Assembly: GCF_046098205.1 (NCBI RefSeq) | Contig: NZ_JBJURJ010000012.1 | Coordinates: forward strand, 62,001 to 126,000 | Length of the DNA: 64,000 bases | Reading direction: 5' to 3' | From: Paenibacillus_AR mesotrionivorans | Lineage (GTDB): Bacteria; Bacillota; Bacilli; Paenibacillales; NBRC-103111 | Shown: positions 21,537 to 30,034 of the stretch, one piece after another | Layout: each line of letters begins with the position of its first letter | Position numbering within the stretch: the first letter of the stretch is position 1 | The notes under the pieces: generated by a model | Told to the model about the DNA's origin: nothing | The model's input: only the letters and a program-made list of their open reading frames with translations | Databases searched by the model: none | Position numbers and translations under genes: made by a program

Positions 21537-23204
21537 CCAGCTGTCCTTCAGCGCTACAATCCGGTTGAATACCGGGCGGCCTTGTGTATGCAGCTCCTTG
21601 TCCGCGCAAAAATAACCGTGGCGGATAAACTGGAAATGCTCCTCAGGGAAAGCATCGCGGATAGCCGGTTCAATCTTCACATGTCTTAGCACCGTCCGGG
21701 AGGCGGGATTGATCCGTAAGCTCCAATCCGGCTCCTCCTCCTTGGGTAGCTCATCATGAATCAGCAGCCTGTCGAACAAATGTACCTCCGCCTCTACCGC
21801 ATGGGAGGCGGAAACCCAGTGAATCGTCCCCTTCACCTTCCGCTCAGTAAACCCGCTGCCGCTTTTGGTGCGGGGGTCATATGTGCACAATAACTCGGTG
21901 ATTTCTCCAGTATGGGGGTCCTTGACCACCTCCTGGCACCGGATGAAATAAGCCCCCTTCAGCCGTACCTCACCGCCCGGGAACAACCGGTGGAAACCCT
22001 TGGGCGGCTCCTCCATAAAATCCTCCCGCTCGATAAACAGTGTCCCTGAGAAAGGCACCACACGTTTACCCAATTCTTCATTTTCGCTGTTGTTTTCGAT
22101 TTCCAGTAGCTCGACCCCGGCTGCGGGATAATTGGTGATGGTCACCTTCAACGGTTGAAGAACCGCCATTAGGGTGACGGTGTTGTGCTTCAGCTCTTGT
22201 CTGGCACAATGCTCCAGCAGTGTGATATCAACCGTTGTCTGTGCCCGGATATTGCCGGTCTCTTCAATAAAACGGCGGATGCTTGCGGGGGTGAAGCCCC
22301 TCCGCCGGAGGCCGCGGATGGTAGGCAGCCGCGGGTCATCCCAGCCGTCCAGATAACCCCCTAGGACCAATTGGCGCAAAAAACGTTTGCTGGTGACAAC
22401 TCCCGTAATATTCAGCCGTCCGAATTCCCGTTGGCGGGGAGGCTCATGGATGCCGAGCCCCTTCAGCACCCATTCGTATAAGGGACGGTGATCCCTGAAC
22501 TCATTGGAGCAGAGGGAATAGGTGATTCCTTCGATGGCATCCTGGATGGGATGGGCAAAATCATAGGTCGGATATATGCACCAGCTGCGTCCGGTACGGT
22601 AATGCTCCGCATGGATGATCCGGTAGAGAACCGGGTCCCGGAGATTGATGTTGGGGGAGGCCATATCGATTTTGGCCCGGAGCACCTTGGACGTGGCGGG
22701 ATGTTCACCCCGCTTCATTTCCTCCAACAAGGCCAGATTTTCTTCGGGTGAACGCTCCCGCCAAGGGCTGTTCCGGCCCGGCTCCGTCAAGGTTCCTCTG
22801 TAGTTGGTCATTTCCTCGGGCGTCAGATCGCAGACATAGGCCTTGCCGGCCTGGATCAGCTTCACGGCAGCGGCATAAACCTCGGCGGAATAATCCGAGC
22901 CGTAATAAATATGCCGGCCCGGATCATAGCCCAACCACCGGATATCCTCGATAATCGCCTTGACATAAGCGGCGTCCTCCTTCAGCGGATTGGTATCGTC
23001 CATCCGCAAGTGGAACTCGCCGCCATAACGCTGAGCCGCCATATAACTGGTATGGATGGCATAGACGCTGCCGATATGCAGATAACCGTTTGGCTCCGGC
23101 GGGAACCGGGTGCACATCCCTCTGGAGAAAGGTTCCGAATCCAGCTCCTCCGCAATTTGCCGCAGCAGAAAATGTTCTTCCTCTTGATCCTTTTCGTAAC
23201 TCAT
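21516..23204 (-). CDS. glnS: Glutamine--tRNA ligase
   Basis: 562 residues from the ATG at 23204 (minus strand) with AGGAGGGG upstream. It aligns by eye along the whole of E. coli GlnRS: FPPEPNGYLHIG (about 34-45), DDTNPLKED, YRGTLTEPGRNSPWRERS, LRAKIDMASPNINLRDPVLY, CIYPTYDFAHPIQDAIEGIT, GWDDPRLPTIRGLRRRGFT and the C-terminal anticodon-binding part (KVKGTIHWVSA, PVFNRIV). Class I signatures are altered: HIGS in place of HIGH (43-46) and VVTSKRF in place of VMSKRK. There is no YqeY extension. Many Bacillota lack GlnRS and use Glu-tRNA amidation, so this gene suggests acquisition. Controlled by a T-box. Confidence 0.95.
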   Translation of the reverse strand: MSYEKDQEEEHFLLRQIAEELDSEPFSRGMCTRFPPEPNGYLHIGSVYAIHTSYMAAQRYGGEFHLRMDDTNPLKEDAAYVKAIIEDIRWLGYDPGRHIYYGSDYSAEVYAAAVKLIQAGKAYVCDLTPEEMTNYRGTLTEPGRNSPWRERSPEENLALLEEMKRGEHPATSKVLRAKIDMASPNINLRDPVLYRIIHAEHYRTGRSWCIYPTYDFAHPIQDAIEGITYSLCSNEFRDHRPLYEWVLKGLGIHEPPRQREFGRLNITGVVTSKRFLRQLVLGGYLDGWDDPRLPTIRGLRRRGFTPASIRRFIEETGNIRAQTTVDITLLEHCARQELKHNTVTLMAVLQPLKVTITNYPAAGVELLEIENNSENEELGKRVVPFSGTLFIEREDFMEEPPKGFHRLFPGGEVRLKGAYFIRCQEVVKDPHTGEITELLCTYDPRTKSGSGFTERKVKGTIHWVSASHAVEAEVHLFDRLLIHDELPKEEEPDWSLRINPASRTVLRHVKIEPAIRDAFPEEHFQFIRHGYFCADKELHTQGRPVFNRIVALKDSWKKPEGK

Positions 23205-23227
23205 GTTAACCCCTCCTAAAGTGATAA

Positions 23228-23530
23228 ATTGAACGCAAAAAAACTCCGACCTCCAAGACAAAGATTGTCTTGGGGACGAAGTTTCGCGGTGCCACCCCAG
23301 TTCAACAGGCATGTCGCCACACCTGTCCTTATCTTAAGTACGGCAAAGCCCAAAGGCTCTGCGATACTCCAGCTCTGTAACGGGAGCGCCCGTCAGCCAT
23401 CCCCCTGCGGGTTCCGGACTGCTGTTCAGAGTCTTGGTTCGGGTCAAGGCGCCAGACTCCTTCGCAGCTGCCGGAGCTCTCTGTACAAGCGTGTTTGCCC
23501 TACTCTTCTCGTCATCACGTTTCGATTTAT
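23228..23530 (-). promoter_or_regulatory. T-box riboswitch of glnS
   Basis: Reading the minus strand: a stem I start with GACGAGAAGAGTAG (about 23514-23501), AGAGAG, then the diagnostic T-box bulge GGGGTGGCACCGCG (23298-23285), then a terminator whose core CCAAGACA/TGTCTTGG at 23273-23253 is followed by seven U. Uncharged tRNA-Gln should stabilise the antiterminator and allow glnS transcription. I could not fix the specifier codon; a CAG CAG pair at 23424-23419 is one possibility. Confidence 0.93.
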
Positions 23531-23535
23531 CTTGG

Positions 23536-23564
23536 ATCATAACAAACTGCGGCAGGTTTGTAAA
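23536..23564 (-). promoter_or_regulatory. Sigma-A-type promoter of the glnS leader
   Basis: Minus strand TTTACA (23564-23559) and TATGAT (23541-23536) with a 17-base spacer, directly upstream of the T-box. Confidence 0.65.
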
Positions 23565-23719
23565 CGGGCAGGTTGTGAGCTGGAGGGAGGTGGGAGGTGG
23601 ATGCTGTTAATTGCATAAAAAATGATAACGAACATCAAATGTATCTCATTCCAAATAGCGATCATTTTATGGCGCTTACACAACGCCCTTACCAACGAAA
23701 CCCCTGGAAACATGAAAGT

Positions 23720-23819
23720 TTGACCAAAAACAAAACAATACGAAAACAAACGAAAATATATTGATAATGAAATGAAAATAATAGATAATGAGTTTATTGA
23801 AAACGATGATAAACGGGAG
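23720..23819 (+). promoter_or_regulatory. Control region of the glpX-deoR-rpiB operon
   Basis: TTGATA (23761-23766) and GATAAT (23784-23789), 17 bases apart, form a sigma-A-type promoter. A cre-like site TGAAAACGATGATA (23798-23811; 13 of 14 positions of the consensus) overlaps the expected transcription start. ACGAAAACAAACGAAAA (23740-23756) has the repeated ACGAAA units typical of DeoR-family operators. GGGAG at 23815-23819 is the ribosome-binding site. Confidence 0.6.
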
Positions 23820-23828
23820 TGAACGAAA

Positions 23829-24854
23829 ATGAAAGACTGGTCAGCCCTTCCCAATTGTTATGATCCCATGAAGCTTCTGGGCTTGGAGCTTGTAGAGGTA
23901 TGTGAAGCTGCGGCGGTGGCGTCCGCCCATTGGATCGGCCGGGGCAAAAAGAACGAAGCGGACGATGCGGCTACTACTGCTATGCGTCTTTTGCTGAACC
24001 GGCTGCCTATGCGGGGAACTGTGGTAATAGGCGAAGGGGAGCTGGACGAGGCTCCTATGCTCTACATCGGGGAAGAGCTGGGCACCGGCAGCGGACCTGC
24101 CGTGGATATTGCCGTGGACCCTCTGGAAGGAACCAGTCTTGTAGCGGACGGCCGGGAAAATGCCATTTCGGTAATCGCCTTGGCGCCCCGGGGAGGCCTG
24201 CTTCACGCTCCCGATATGTATATGGAGAAAATCGCTGTAGGGCCGGAGGCCAAAGGCTGTGTGGATCTGGACCGCAGTGTGGTGGAGAATGCCGTAGCGG
24301 TGGCGGAGGCCTTGCGGAAGCCTGCCTCAGAGGTCACCATCGCCATCCAGAAGCGTGAGCGGCATGAGGAAGCCATCGCCGCCTTACGGGAGGCGGGCTT
24401 CAAGGTGATGACCTTCCAGGAGGGAGACGTATCCGCGGCGGTGGCGACGGCGGTTTCCGGATCGGAAGTGGATATGTTCTATGGCATCGGCGGTGCGCCG
24501 GAGGGGGTTGTGTCTGCGGTGGCGCTGCGGTGCCTGGGCGGGGACATGCAGGGCAGGCTATTGCCCCAGGACCGGGTGGAGGCGGACCGCTGCCGCCGGA
24601 TGGGAATCAAGGATTGCCGGGTCATTCTGCGTCTGGAGGATATGGTCCGCTCTGACGATTGTCTGTTTGCGGCGACGGGCATCACCGAAAGCCCGATGCT
24701 TCAAGGGGTGAAGAGGCAGCAGGATCAATGGCTGACCCATTCCATGCTGGCTTTGGGACGCAAGCGGCAGATGTATTTCCTGAAGAATCTCCGGGCCCAG
24801 CCTGCCGAAGAGAACAGCTCACCGGTCCAGCGTGAGCCGGCATTATGTGTTTGA
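23829..24854 (+). CDS. glpX: Fructose-1,6-bisphosphatase class II
   Basis: 341 residues, standard GlpX length (about 320-340). Motifs in order: EAAAVASAHWIGRGKKNEAD near the N-terminus, GTVVIGEGELDEAPMLYIGE, the metal-binding DIAVDPLEGT, YMEKIAVG, and GIGGAPEGVVSAVALRCLGG. It converts fructose 1,6-bisphosphate to fructose 6-phosphate for gluconeogenesis. The first gene of a three-gene operon with a DeoR regulator and an RpiB-like isomerase, so the unit may serve sugar-phosphate recycling. A cre-like site in the promoter fits repression by CcpA when glucose is plentiful. Confidence 0.97.
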   Translation: MKDWSALPNCYDPMKLLGLELVEVCEAAAVASAHWIGRGKKNEADDAATTAMRLLLNRLPMRGTVVIGEGELDEAPMLYIGEELGTGSGPAVDIAVDPLEGTSLVADGRENAISVIALAPRGGLLHAPDMYMEKIAVGPEAKGCVDLDRSVVENAVAVAEALRKPASEVTIAIQKRERHEEAIAALREAGFKVMTFQEGDVSAAVATAVSGSEVDMFYGIGGAPEGVVSAVALRCLGGDMQGRLLPQDRVEADRCRRMGIKDCRVILRLEDMVRSDDCLFAATGITESPMLQGVKRQQDQWLTHSMLALGRKRQMYFLKNLRAQPAEENSSPVQREPALCV

Positions 24855-24913
24855 ATCTACCGGCAAAAGGTGGTAAGGTGGGTTTATCCTATGAATGCTG
24901 CAGGTGATTTCTG

Positions 24914-25717
24914 TTGTCCAAAAATTTAATGGCAGACGAGCGCAGGTCGCTCCTGATCGAATATTTGACCAAACACCAGCGGGCCACGGTAAAGGAGCTT
25001 TCCCTGGAGCTGCAGGTTTCCGAAGCTACGCTGCGGACGGATTTGAACCTGCTGGAGGAGGAAGGCATTCTCCGCCGGATACATGGCGGGGCTGTGCTGG
25101 TGGCCCAGCAGCAAGTGGTGCCTGCGGGCTCGTCCTTCAGCTTTTCCGCCCGGGAAAAGAAGAACACCGATGAAAAAGCGGCCATCGGCCAAAAGGCCAT
25201 GGATTTCCTCCAGGAGGGGCAGTGCATCATGATTGATGCCAGCACCACCGCCCTGGAGCTGGCCAAGAGCCTCAAGCGGACCCAAATCAAGCTGACGGTG
25301 ATTACCAGCGGAATTTATACGGCGTTGGAGCTGAAGGATAACCCGTATCTCCACGTGATTCTCATCGGAGGTGTGCTCCGTATGGGCTCGGGCGCAATCG
25401 AAGGCACCTTGGGTGCAGGTATATTAGGCGAGGTTCGCGCCGATCTGCTTTTTACCTCCCCCGCGGGTTTCAAGCCCGACAGCGGACTGATGGATTTTAA
25501 CGTCTATGAGGTGGAGCTGAAGCGGAGGATGGTGGAGTCTGCGGACCGGGTTGTCGCCCTGATCGACAGCACCAAGTTCAATGTGGGCTCCATCGCCAGC
25601 TACGCCCAGTCCGGCAAAATCCATGACGTCATCACAGATACCGGAACACCCCCGGAGATGATCCGGCAATTGGAGGAGTCGGGAATCCGGGTGTCCACGG
25701 TCAGAGCACAGAGGTAG
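24914..25717 (+). CDS. DeoR family transcriptional regulator
   Basis: 267 residues from TTG 24914, with AGGTGA 6 bases upstream. The N-terminal helix-turn-helix is RRSLLIEYLTKHQRATVKELSLELQVSEATLRTDLNLLEEEGILRRIHGGA, shown in part only by its ends (RRSLLIEYL, ILRRIHGGAV). The C-terminal sugar-phosphate sensing domain shows IMIDASTTALELAKSL, TVITSGIYTALELKD, VILIGGVLRMGSGAIEG and DLLFTSPAGFKPDSGL. In this family a phosphosugar is usually the inducer. Between glpX and rpiB, the likely signals are products of those enzymes. Operator candidates lie at 23740-23756. Confidence 0.94.
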   Translation: MSKNLMADERRSLLIEYLTKHQRATVKELSLELQVSEATLRTDLNLLEEEGILRRIHGGAVLVAQQQVVPAGSSFSFSAREKKNTDEKAAIGQKAMDFLQEGQCIMIDASTTALELAKSLKRTQIKLTVITSGIYTALELKDNPYLHVILIGGVLRMGSGAIEGTLGAGILGEVRADLLFTSPAGFKPDSGLMDFNVYEVELKRRMVESADRVVALIDSTKFNVGSIASYAQSGKIHDVITDTGTPPEMIRQLEESGIRVSTVRAQR

Positions 25718-25723
25718 AAGCGG

Positions 25724-26197
25724 ATGAGAATCGGAATAGGCAGTGACCATCTTGGTTTTGAATTGAAGGAAAAGCTGAAGGATTATCTGGCAGGCCGCGG
25801 CTATGAGGTGACGGACTACGGCTGTCCCAGCACGGAGCATGTGGATTATCCCGATATCGCGTTCCAGGTAGCGGGCCAGGTGCTGTCCGGGAACCACCCG
25901 AGAGCGGTGCTGGTATGCGGCACCGGCAACGGCATGACCATCGCCGCCAACAAGGTGAAGGGCATCCGGGCGGCGCTTTGCCATGATCCCGTATCCGCAG
26001 AACGGGCGGGCAAAAGCAACGACGCCCAGATTCTCTGTATGGGGGCGTTAATTATTGATTTCGAGAAGGCCAAGGAGGTTGTAGACCTGTGGCTGGCTTC
26101 GGAATTCCAGGGTGGCCAATCCGCCCGCAAAATCGCAAAAATCCGGCAGCGTGAAGAAAGCGGAGAGTTGGATTCGGAGTCTCCCGGCTTCTGCTGA
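25724..26197 (+). CDS. rpiB: RpiB/LacA/LacB family sugar-phosphate isomerase
   Basis: 157 residues, ATG 6 bases after the deoR stop. It begins MRIGIGSDHLGFELKEKL, the RpiB signature (GSDHAG with Leu for Ala), then YGCPSTEHVDYPDIA, VLVCGTGNGMTIAANKVKGIRAALCHDP (quoted in pieces: CGTGNGMTIAANK, GIRAALCHD) and SNDAQILCMGALI. The catalytic Cys in VCGTGNG is present. It interconverts ribose 5-phosphate and ribulose 5-phosphate, or a related aldose/ketose phosphate such as allose 6-phosphate. Last gene of the operon. Confidence 0.93.
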   Translation: MRIGIGSDHLGFELKEKLKDYLAGRGYEVTDYGCPSTEHVDYPDIAFQVAGQVLSGNHPRAVLVCGTGNGMTIAANKVKGIRAALCHDPVSAERAGKSNDAQILCMGALIIDFEKAKEVVDLWLASEFQGGQSARKIAKIRQREESGELDSESPGFC

Positions 26198-26214
26198 ATA
26201 AACCATCGTTACAT

Positions 26215-26256
26215 AAAAAACCCCCTTGCTTCCTGACGGAAGTCCGGGGGTTTTGT
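26215..26256. terminator. Terminator between rpiB and the LTA-synthase gene
   Basis: AAAACCCCC (26217-26225) pairs with GGGGGTTTT (26246-26254); it works for both convergent units. Confidence 0.88.
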
Positions 26257-26262
26257 GTTGAT

Positions 26263-28359
26263 TTAACGTTCCAGCTTGAAGGCGGGAGTTTCGGCAATGA
26301 CGGTATCCTTGCTATCAATCACATGGATCTTGATCTCCAAGGGAGTGCCGGCTTTGTTTAGCTCGGCAGGGATTGTAGCCAGAAGCTTCTCATGGCAATC
26401 ATAGGTGCTTTTGACCGTTTTGCCATTGACTACAACGGTGGAGAGCTCGGGGAAGTTATGCCCCGCAATTTCCACCTTCATGTCATGTCCCGGGGCTGCT
26501 GCGGGATCCACGGGGGTAACGGAGGTGATGTCCATGGTCCCCAGTCCCAGTGTAAAGTTGGGCGACAGGATTTTGTCCTTAATCTCGGCGTAGCCGTGCT
26601 GTTCCCCAAACATGATATCGTACTGCAGCTTCTCATAATCCTTCAGATCCTCCGCCTTGATATTCATCTTGGCGTAATAATCCTGCGGCGGGATAACAGG
26701 GATTTTCTTGTAGAGCTCCTTCAGATAATCCGTATAATAAGTGCCCTTCAGCTGTGCCTTCTCCAGAATATACGGCCCCAGGAAGGAGGGGCTCATATAG
26801 AGATCCTCGCGCCCTTCGGGAAGATAATTGTTCCAAATCAGGAGCGGAGTGCGGTACATTTTGGTGAGAAAATCCGGATCGTCGGTTCCGCTGATGTACT
26901 TGGCATCAATAAAGCCCTTGTAATCATCGCCCAGGGAGGGCAGATGGTCCCCGAAGAACACCAGAATGGTCGGTTCGTTAGTCTGGCTGAAATGATCCAC
27001 CAGCTTCAGGAGCATCCGGTCTGCGCCGTTAATGCCCTGGGAGAGTGTCTCCAAGAAACCCTTGGCCTGTCCGTCAACACCGCTGATTTTGAAGGTGTTT
27101 TCCTTGAACTTGCCGGGCCAGAAGTGGAAGTGGTTTTCCATGGTATTCGTGAAGATCATGTCAGGACCGGAGCTGGCCTTGCTTTCCTTAATGATGAGAT
27201 TGGCGGCTTCGTCGTCAGCCAGATAAGGGCCTTCAAACTTCTGGTCGAAGAATTCCTGGCTGATAAACTTGGAGAAGCCCATATTCTTGTAAACCGTTTT
27301 GCTGTTGAAAAACCAGTTGTGGAACGGGTTGATGGACACCGTATTGTAGCCCTGGCGGGATGCAATGGAGGCCAGCGAATCTACCTGGCGGGTCATATAC
27401 TGGTTATAGGGTGTGGAGCCCGGCGGCATAAAGCGCATGCTGTTGCCGGTAAGCACCTCATATTCCACATTGGCGGTGCCTCCGCCGTATTGGGGGGAGA
27501 GCAGCCAGCCGCTGGAGAATTTTTCGGACAGTTGGTGGAAACCGGGAATCGGGTCCTTGCTGAAGCTCAGGTTGGGGATAACCGTCGGATCCCAGAAGGC
27601 TTCACTCAGCACTACAATGATATTTGGCTTTACATCAGTCTGTCCCGCCTGTACCGGATCGCTTGCACGGTTGACGATGGCGGTAATGGCATTTTCGTCA
27701 TAACCGGCCACCTTGCTGACATTCATATGATTCAGGTTCAGGAGGGTGGAGAGCATAAGACCGTTGGACAGGATATTATCCTTCTGGTTCCAAGGTTTCT
27801 CTTCAATGCCGAAAACCCCCTGCATCATGGCTTTGGGCTGATAATAAACGAACGCAATGAAGATGGCGGCAGCCGCCACAAAGGCGATTCTTTCCTTGCC
27901 GCGGATCTTGCGGACCATCTCGGGAATGAAATACAACAAACCAAAGCTGGAAGCCACATATACGGCGATGCCGATGAGTGTTTTCGGTTTCATGATATTC
28001 TGGAGATACTGGGTCATATCCTCCGTTTCGCTGGTGAGCACGAAATCGGTGGGAAGCAAAGGAACACCAAGGATCTTCATTTTAATGCCGCTGATCAGGG
28101 ACAGTAAAAAAGCGATTGCAAAAACCGTCCAATACGCCCATCGGGTACGGCCGAAAATAGCTGTAAACAGCATAAGCAGACCGGTCAGCAGAACCATATT
28201 GGCAAGAAATGCGGGTATGTGATGATACGTCCATTGAACCGCATCCTTGGCGGAGGAACGGCTCAAAAACTCCATTAAAAAGACCAGCCATGCACCCAGT
28301 AAAAAAAGGACGTATCTGCTGCGCAAATAACGTCCCGTAGAAATCAGCCACTTCTTCAT
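26263..28359 (-). CDS. LTA synthase family membrane sulfatase-fold protein with C-terminal Ig-like domain
   Basis: 698 residues from the ATG at 28359 (GGGAGA 8 bases upstream). Five membrane segments occupy residues 1-190. The extracellular sulfatase-like domain (about 250-590) has NIIVVLSEAFWDPTVI (metal), the catalytic-Thr region YGGGTANVEYEVLTG, SINPFHNWFFNSKTVYKNMGF and VFFGDHLPSLGDD. It transfers glycerol phosphate or a similar group outside the membrane. Residues about 610-698 (MDITSVTPVDPAAAPGHDMK, FPELSTVVVNGKTV, AETPAFKLER) read as an IPT/TIG-type Ig-like domain, which classical LtaS lacks. Monocistronic. Confidence 0.9.
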   Translation of the reverse strand: MKKWLISTGRYLRSRYVLFLLGAWLVFLMEFLSRSSAKDAVQWTYHHIPAFLANMVLLTGLLMLFTAIFGRTRWAYWTVFAIAFLLSLISGIKMKILGVPLLPTDFVLTSETEDMTQYLQNIMKPKTLIGIAVYVASSFGLLYFIPEMVRKIRGKERIAFVAAAAIFIAFVYYQPKAMMQGVFGIEEKPWNQKDNILSNGLMLSTLLNLNHMNVSKVAGYDENAITAIVNRASDPVQAGQTDVKPNIIVVLSEAFWDPTVIPNLSFSKDPIPGFHQLSEKFSSGWLLSPQYGGGTANVEYEVLTGNSMRFMPPGSTPYNQYMTRQVDSLASIASRQGYNTVSINPFHNWFFNSKTVYKNMGFSKFISQEFFDQKFEGPYLADDEAANLIIKESKASSGPDMIFTNTMENHFHFWPGKFKENTFKISGVDGQAKGFLETLSQGINGADRMLLKLVDHFSQTNEPTILVFFGDHLPSLGDDYKGFIDAKYISGTDDPDFLTKMYRTPLLIWNNYLPEGREDLYMSPSFLGPYILEKAQLKGTYYTDYLKELYKKIPVIPPQDYYAKMNIKAEDLKDYEKLQYDIMFGEQHGYAEIKDKILSPNFTLGLGTMDITSVTPVDPAAAPGHDMKVEIAGHNFPELSTVVVNGKTVKSTYDCHEKLLATIPAELNKAGTPLEIKIHVIDSKDTVIAETPAFKLER

Positions 28360-28506
28360 AGCATTTCTCCCAATGTAAACGTTGTGTAAAGCCACACTAA
28401 AACGTATTATACCATGGGCCTATTCTATGGGAAACGGCTTTTTTTCTCCATTATGCGATTTTCTCTTGAACGAATTATGAACGTTTATGGACATAGGGAA
28501 CAAGGT

Positions 28507-29055
28507 TTACCAGCTCATCCTTTTGCGCAGGGAGGTGATGTGGGCGGTATGGTGCCTGCCATGCCAATCATACAAACCCAACGCTCTGCGGAGAGGCACC
28601 AGCTGCCGGCTTTCCGGATGGAAAAAAGCGCGGCTGAAATCTTCCTCACTCATCCCCTCCAGGAGCAGACACCATCTTTGGTGAAGCCCCTCTAGTAATT
28701 TCAGGGAAACCTCTATGGAGGCTGAAGAATCGGGCAGCTCCGCCCATAGCTCCTCCCGGTAAGGCTTGATTACCGGCTCCTCTTCAGTCAGGGCCAGCTT
28801 AAAGCGGATGTAGGAATTCATATGGGAATCCGCTACATGGTGGACCACCTGACGAACCGTCCAGCCCTCGGGCCGGTAGGGGGTATCCAGCTGCTCTTCC
28901 GTAAGGCCTGCAACCGCCTCTCTCAGCTGGTTCGGAAGCTCGCGGATGCCTTTCGTCCAGGCGGACCTCAGCTCATCATTCCAGTCCCCGCTCCAAGAAA
29001 ATTGCCCCAGCGGAAAACGCAGCTCCTCCAATGTATCCTTCTTTTGTTCGCTCAT
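28507..29055 (-). CDS. YfiT/BstA-like DinB-fold metal-dependent transferase or hydrolase
   Basis: 182 residues from the ATG at 29055 (AAGGAG 10 bases upstream). It contains LRFPLGQFSW, GWTVRQVVHHVADSHMNSYIRFKLALTEE and the C-terminal LGLYDWHGRHHTAHI, matching B. subtilis YfiT, with three His ligands (HH of VVHHVAD and the HHTAH group). The B. subtilis protein has been linked to bacillithiol S-transfer. Cytoplasmic. Only distantly like the DinB protein at 13370 (shared fold, different motif spacing). Its neighbour upstream is a lipase; no operon partner. Confidence 0.9.
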   Translation of the reverse strand: MSEQKKDTLEELRFPLGQFSWSGDWNDELRSAWTKGIRELPNQLREAVAGLTEEQLDTPYRPEGWTVRQVVHHVADSHMNSYIRFKLALTEEEPVIKPYREELWAELPDSSASIEVSLKLLEGLHQRWCLLLEGMSEEDFSRAFFHPESRQLVPLRRALGLYDWHGRHHTAHITSLRKRMSW

Positions 29056-29188
29056 TCGGCACGGCTCCTTTGCTTTTGTTGGAATAATGAATATTGTACC
29101 AAAAGGAGTCGGCCGGTTGTGATGAAGAGTGGCGATGGGAATCATCGGGCGGAGTGATGGGAAGCCAGACTGAGTTTATAAACAGACC

Positions 29189-29944
29189 CTACGAGGAGGC
29201 TGCCCGCCTTGGCCGCACGGAAGGGAGTTGCTTCGGCTGGGGCTGGCTGCGCGGGACTGCCGTTTTATCCAGCCCTTCCTGGTAGGCTTTGAAGCTGTGG
29301 CTGCTAAAAGGGTTAATCTTGCGGTTGTGAAGCAGGTAGCTCCGGCCGCCGTGCCGGTATCGCACCCCCAAGAAATCTTCCGGGGGCATAGTGATCACCC
29401 AGTCCCCTTCATTCACCACCCGGACGCAGGAGGAGGTGCGCTTGGACAGGGCTTCCGCAAAGGGAGGATTGCCCACCCGGGGAGCGCCGAAGGTATACAG
29501 TCTGACGGAGGAGGCGGTTTTTCTTACCGCCGGGTCCATAGCACACAGGCAGGCCAAAGCTCCTCCCAGACTGTAGCCGGTGACGTACAGCTGCTTGCGG
29601 GATTTGATCTGGGCCAAAGCCTTGCGCAAGCCGGGGCGGAGCAGCCCGTACAGCTCGGTAAATCCGGCATGGGTTCTCCAGCCTTTACCCGGCAGAAAAG
29701 GGTAGGCAGTTTGAGTGACCAGCAAATCCTTCTTCAAGTCCTCCGCATCCTTGGTGCCGCGGAAGACAATGATGAGCTGCGTGCGGGATTGTGCGATATA
29801 TCCCATCCGGGGAAAACCCGGTGCCTCCAGCGCAGCAAGATAACGGAAGCCCCGGGGAAGCTCGGGGGGCAGACCGGTCCGGTAAAGTCTTATAGCTTGT
29901 GCAATGAAAGTGGCCATGCGCAGCAGCTGGCTGTGTTCGATCAT
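29189..29944 (-). CDS. Class 3 lipase family protein
   Basis: 251 residues, GGGGGAG before the ATG. The alpha/beta hydrolase nucleophile elbow is VTGYSLGGALACLCA at about residue 130, preceded by LIIVFRGTKDAEDLKKDLL (oxyanion region) and WRTHAGFTELY. Asp in VNEGDWVITMPPEDF and His in LHNRKINPFSSHSF complete the expected triad. No signal peptide: MIEHSQLLRMATFIAQ is amphipathic, so it is probably intracellular. Expected to cleave ester bonds in acylglycerols or other lipids. Confidence 0.9.
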   Translation of the reverse strand: MIEHSQLLRMATFIAQAIRLYRTGLPPELPRGFRYLAALEAPGFPRMGYIAQSRTQLIIVFRGTKDAEDLKKDLLVTQTAYPFLPGKGWRTHAGFTELYGLLRPGLRKALAQIKSRKQLYVTGYSLGGALACLCAMDPAVRKTASSVRLYTFGAPRVGNPPFAEALSKRTSSCVRVVNEGDWVITMPPEDFLGVRYRHGGRSYLLHNRKINPFSSHSFKAYQEGLDKTAVPRSQPQPKQLPSVRPRRAASS

Positions 29945-30034
29945 ACAGGCTCCCCCTTGTGAGTCTTTCGTTACTACACCTTATGCAAAGCTGGAAACAC
30001 ATGCTATAATGTCACGTAGAGCTTACATAAGGCG

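Noticed and set aside
26392..28107. 571-codon open frame antisense to the LTA-synthase-family gene
   Set aside because: Explained by codon bias of the true gene on the other strand.
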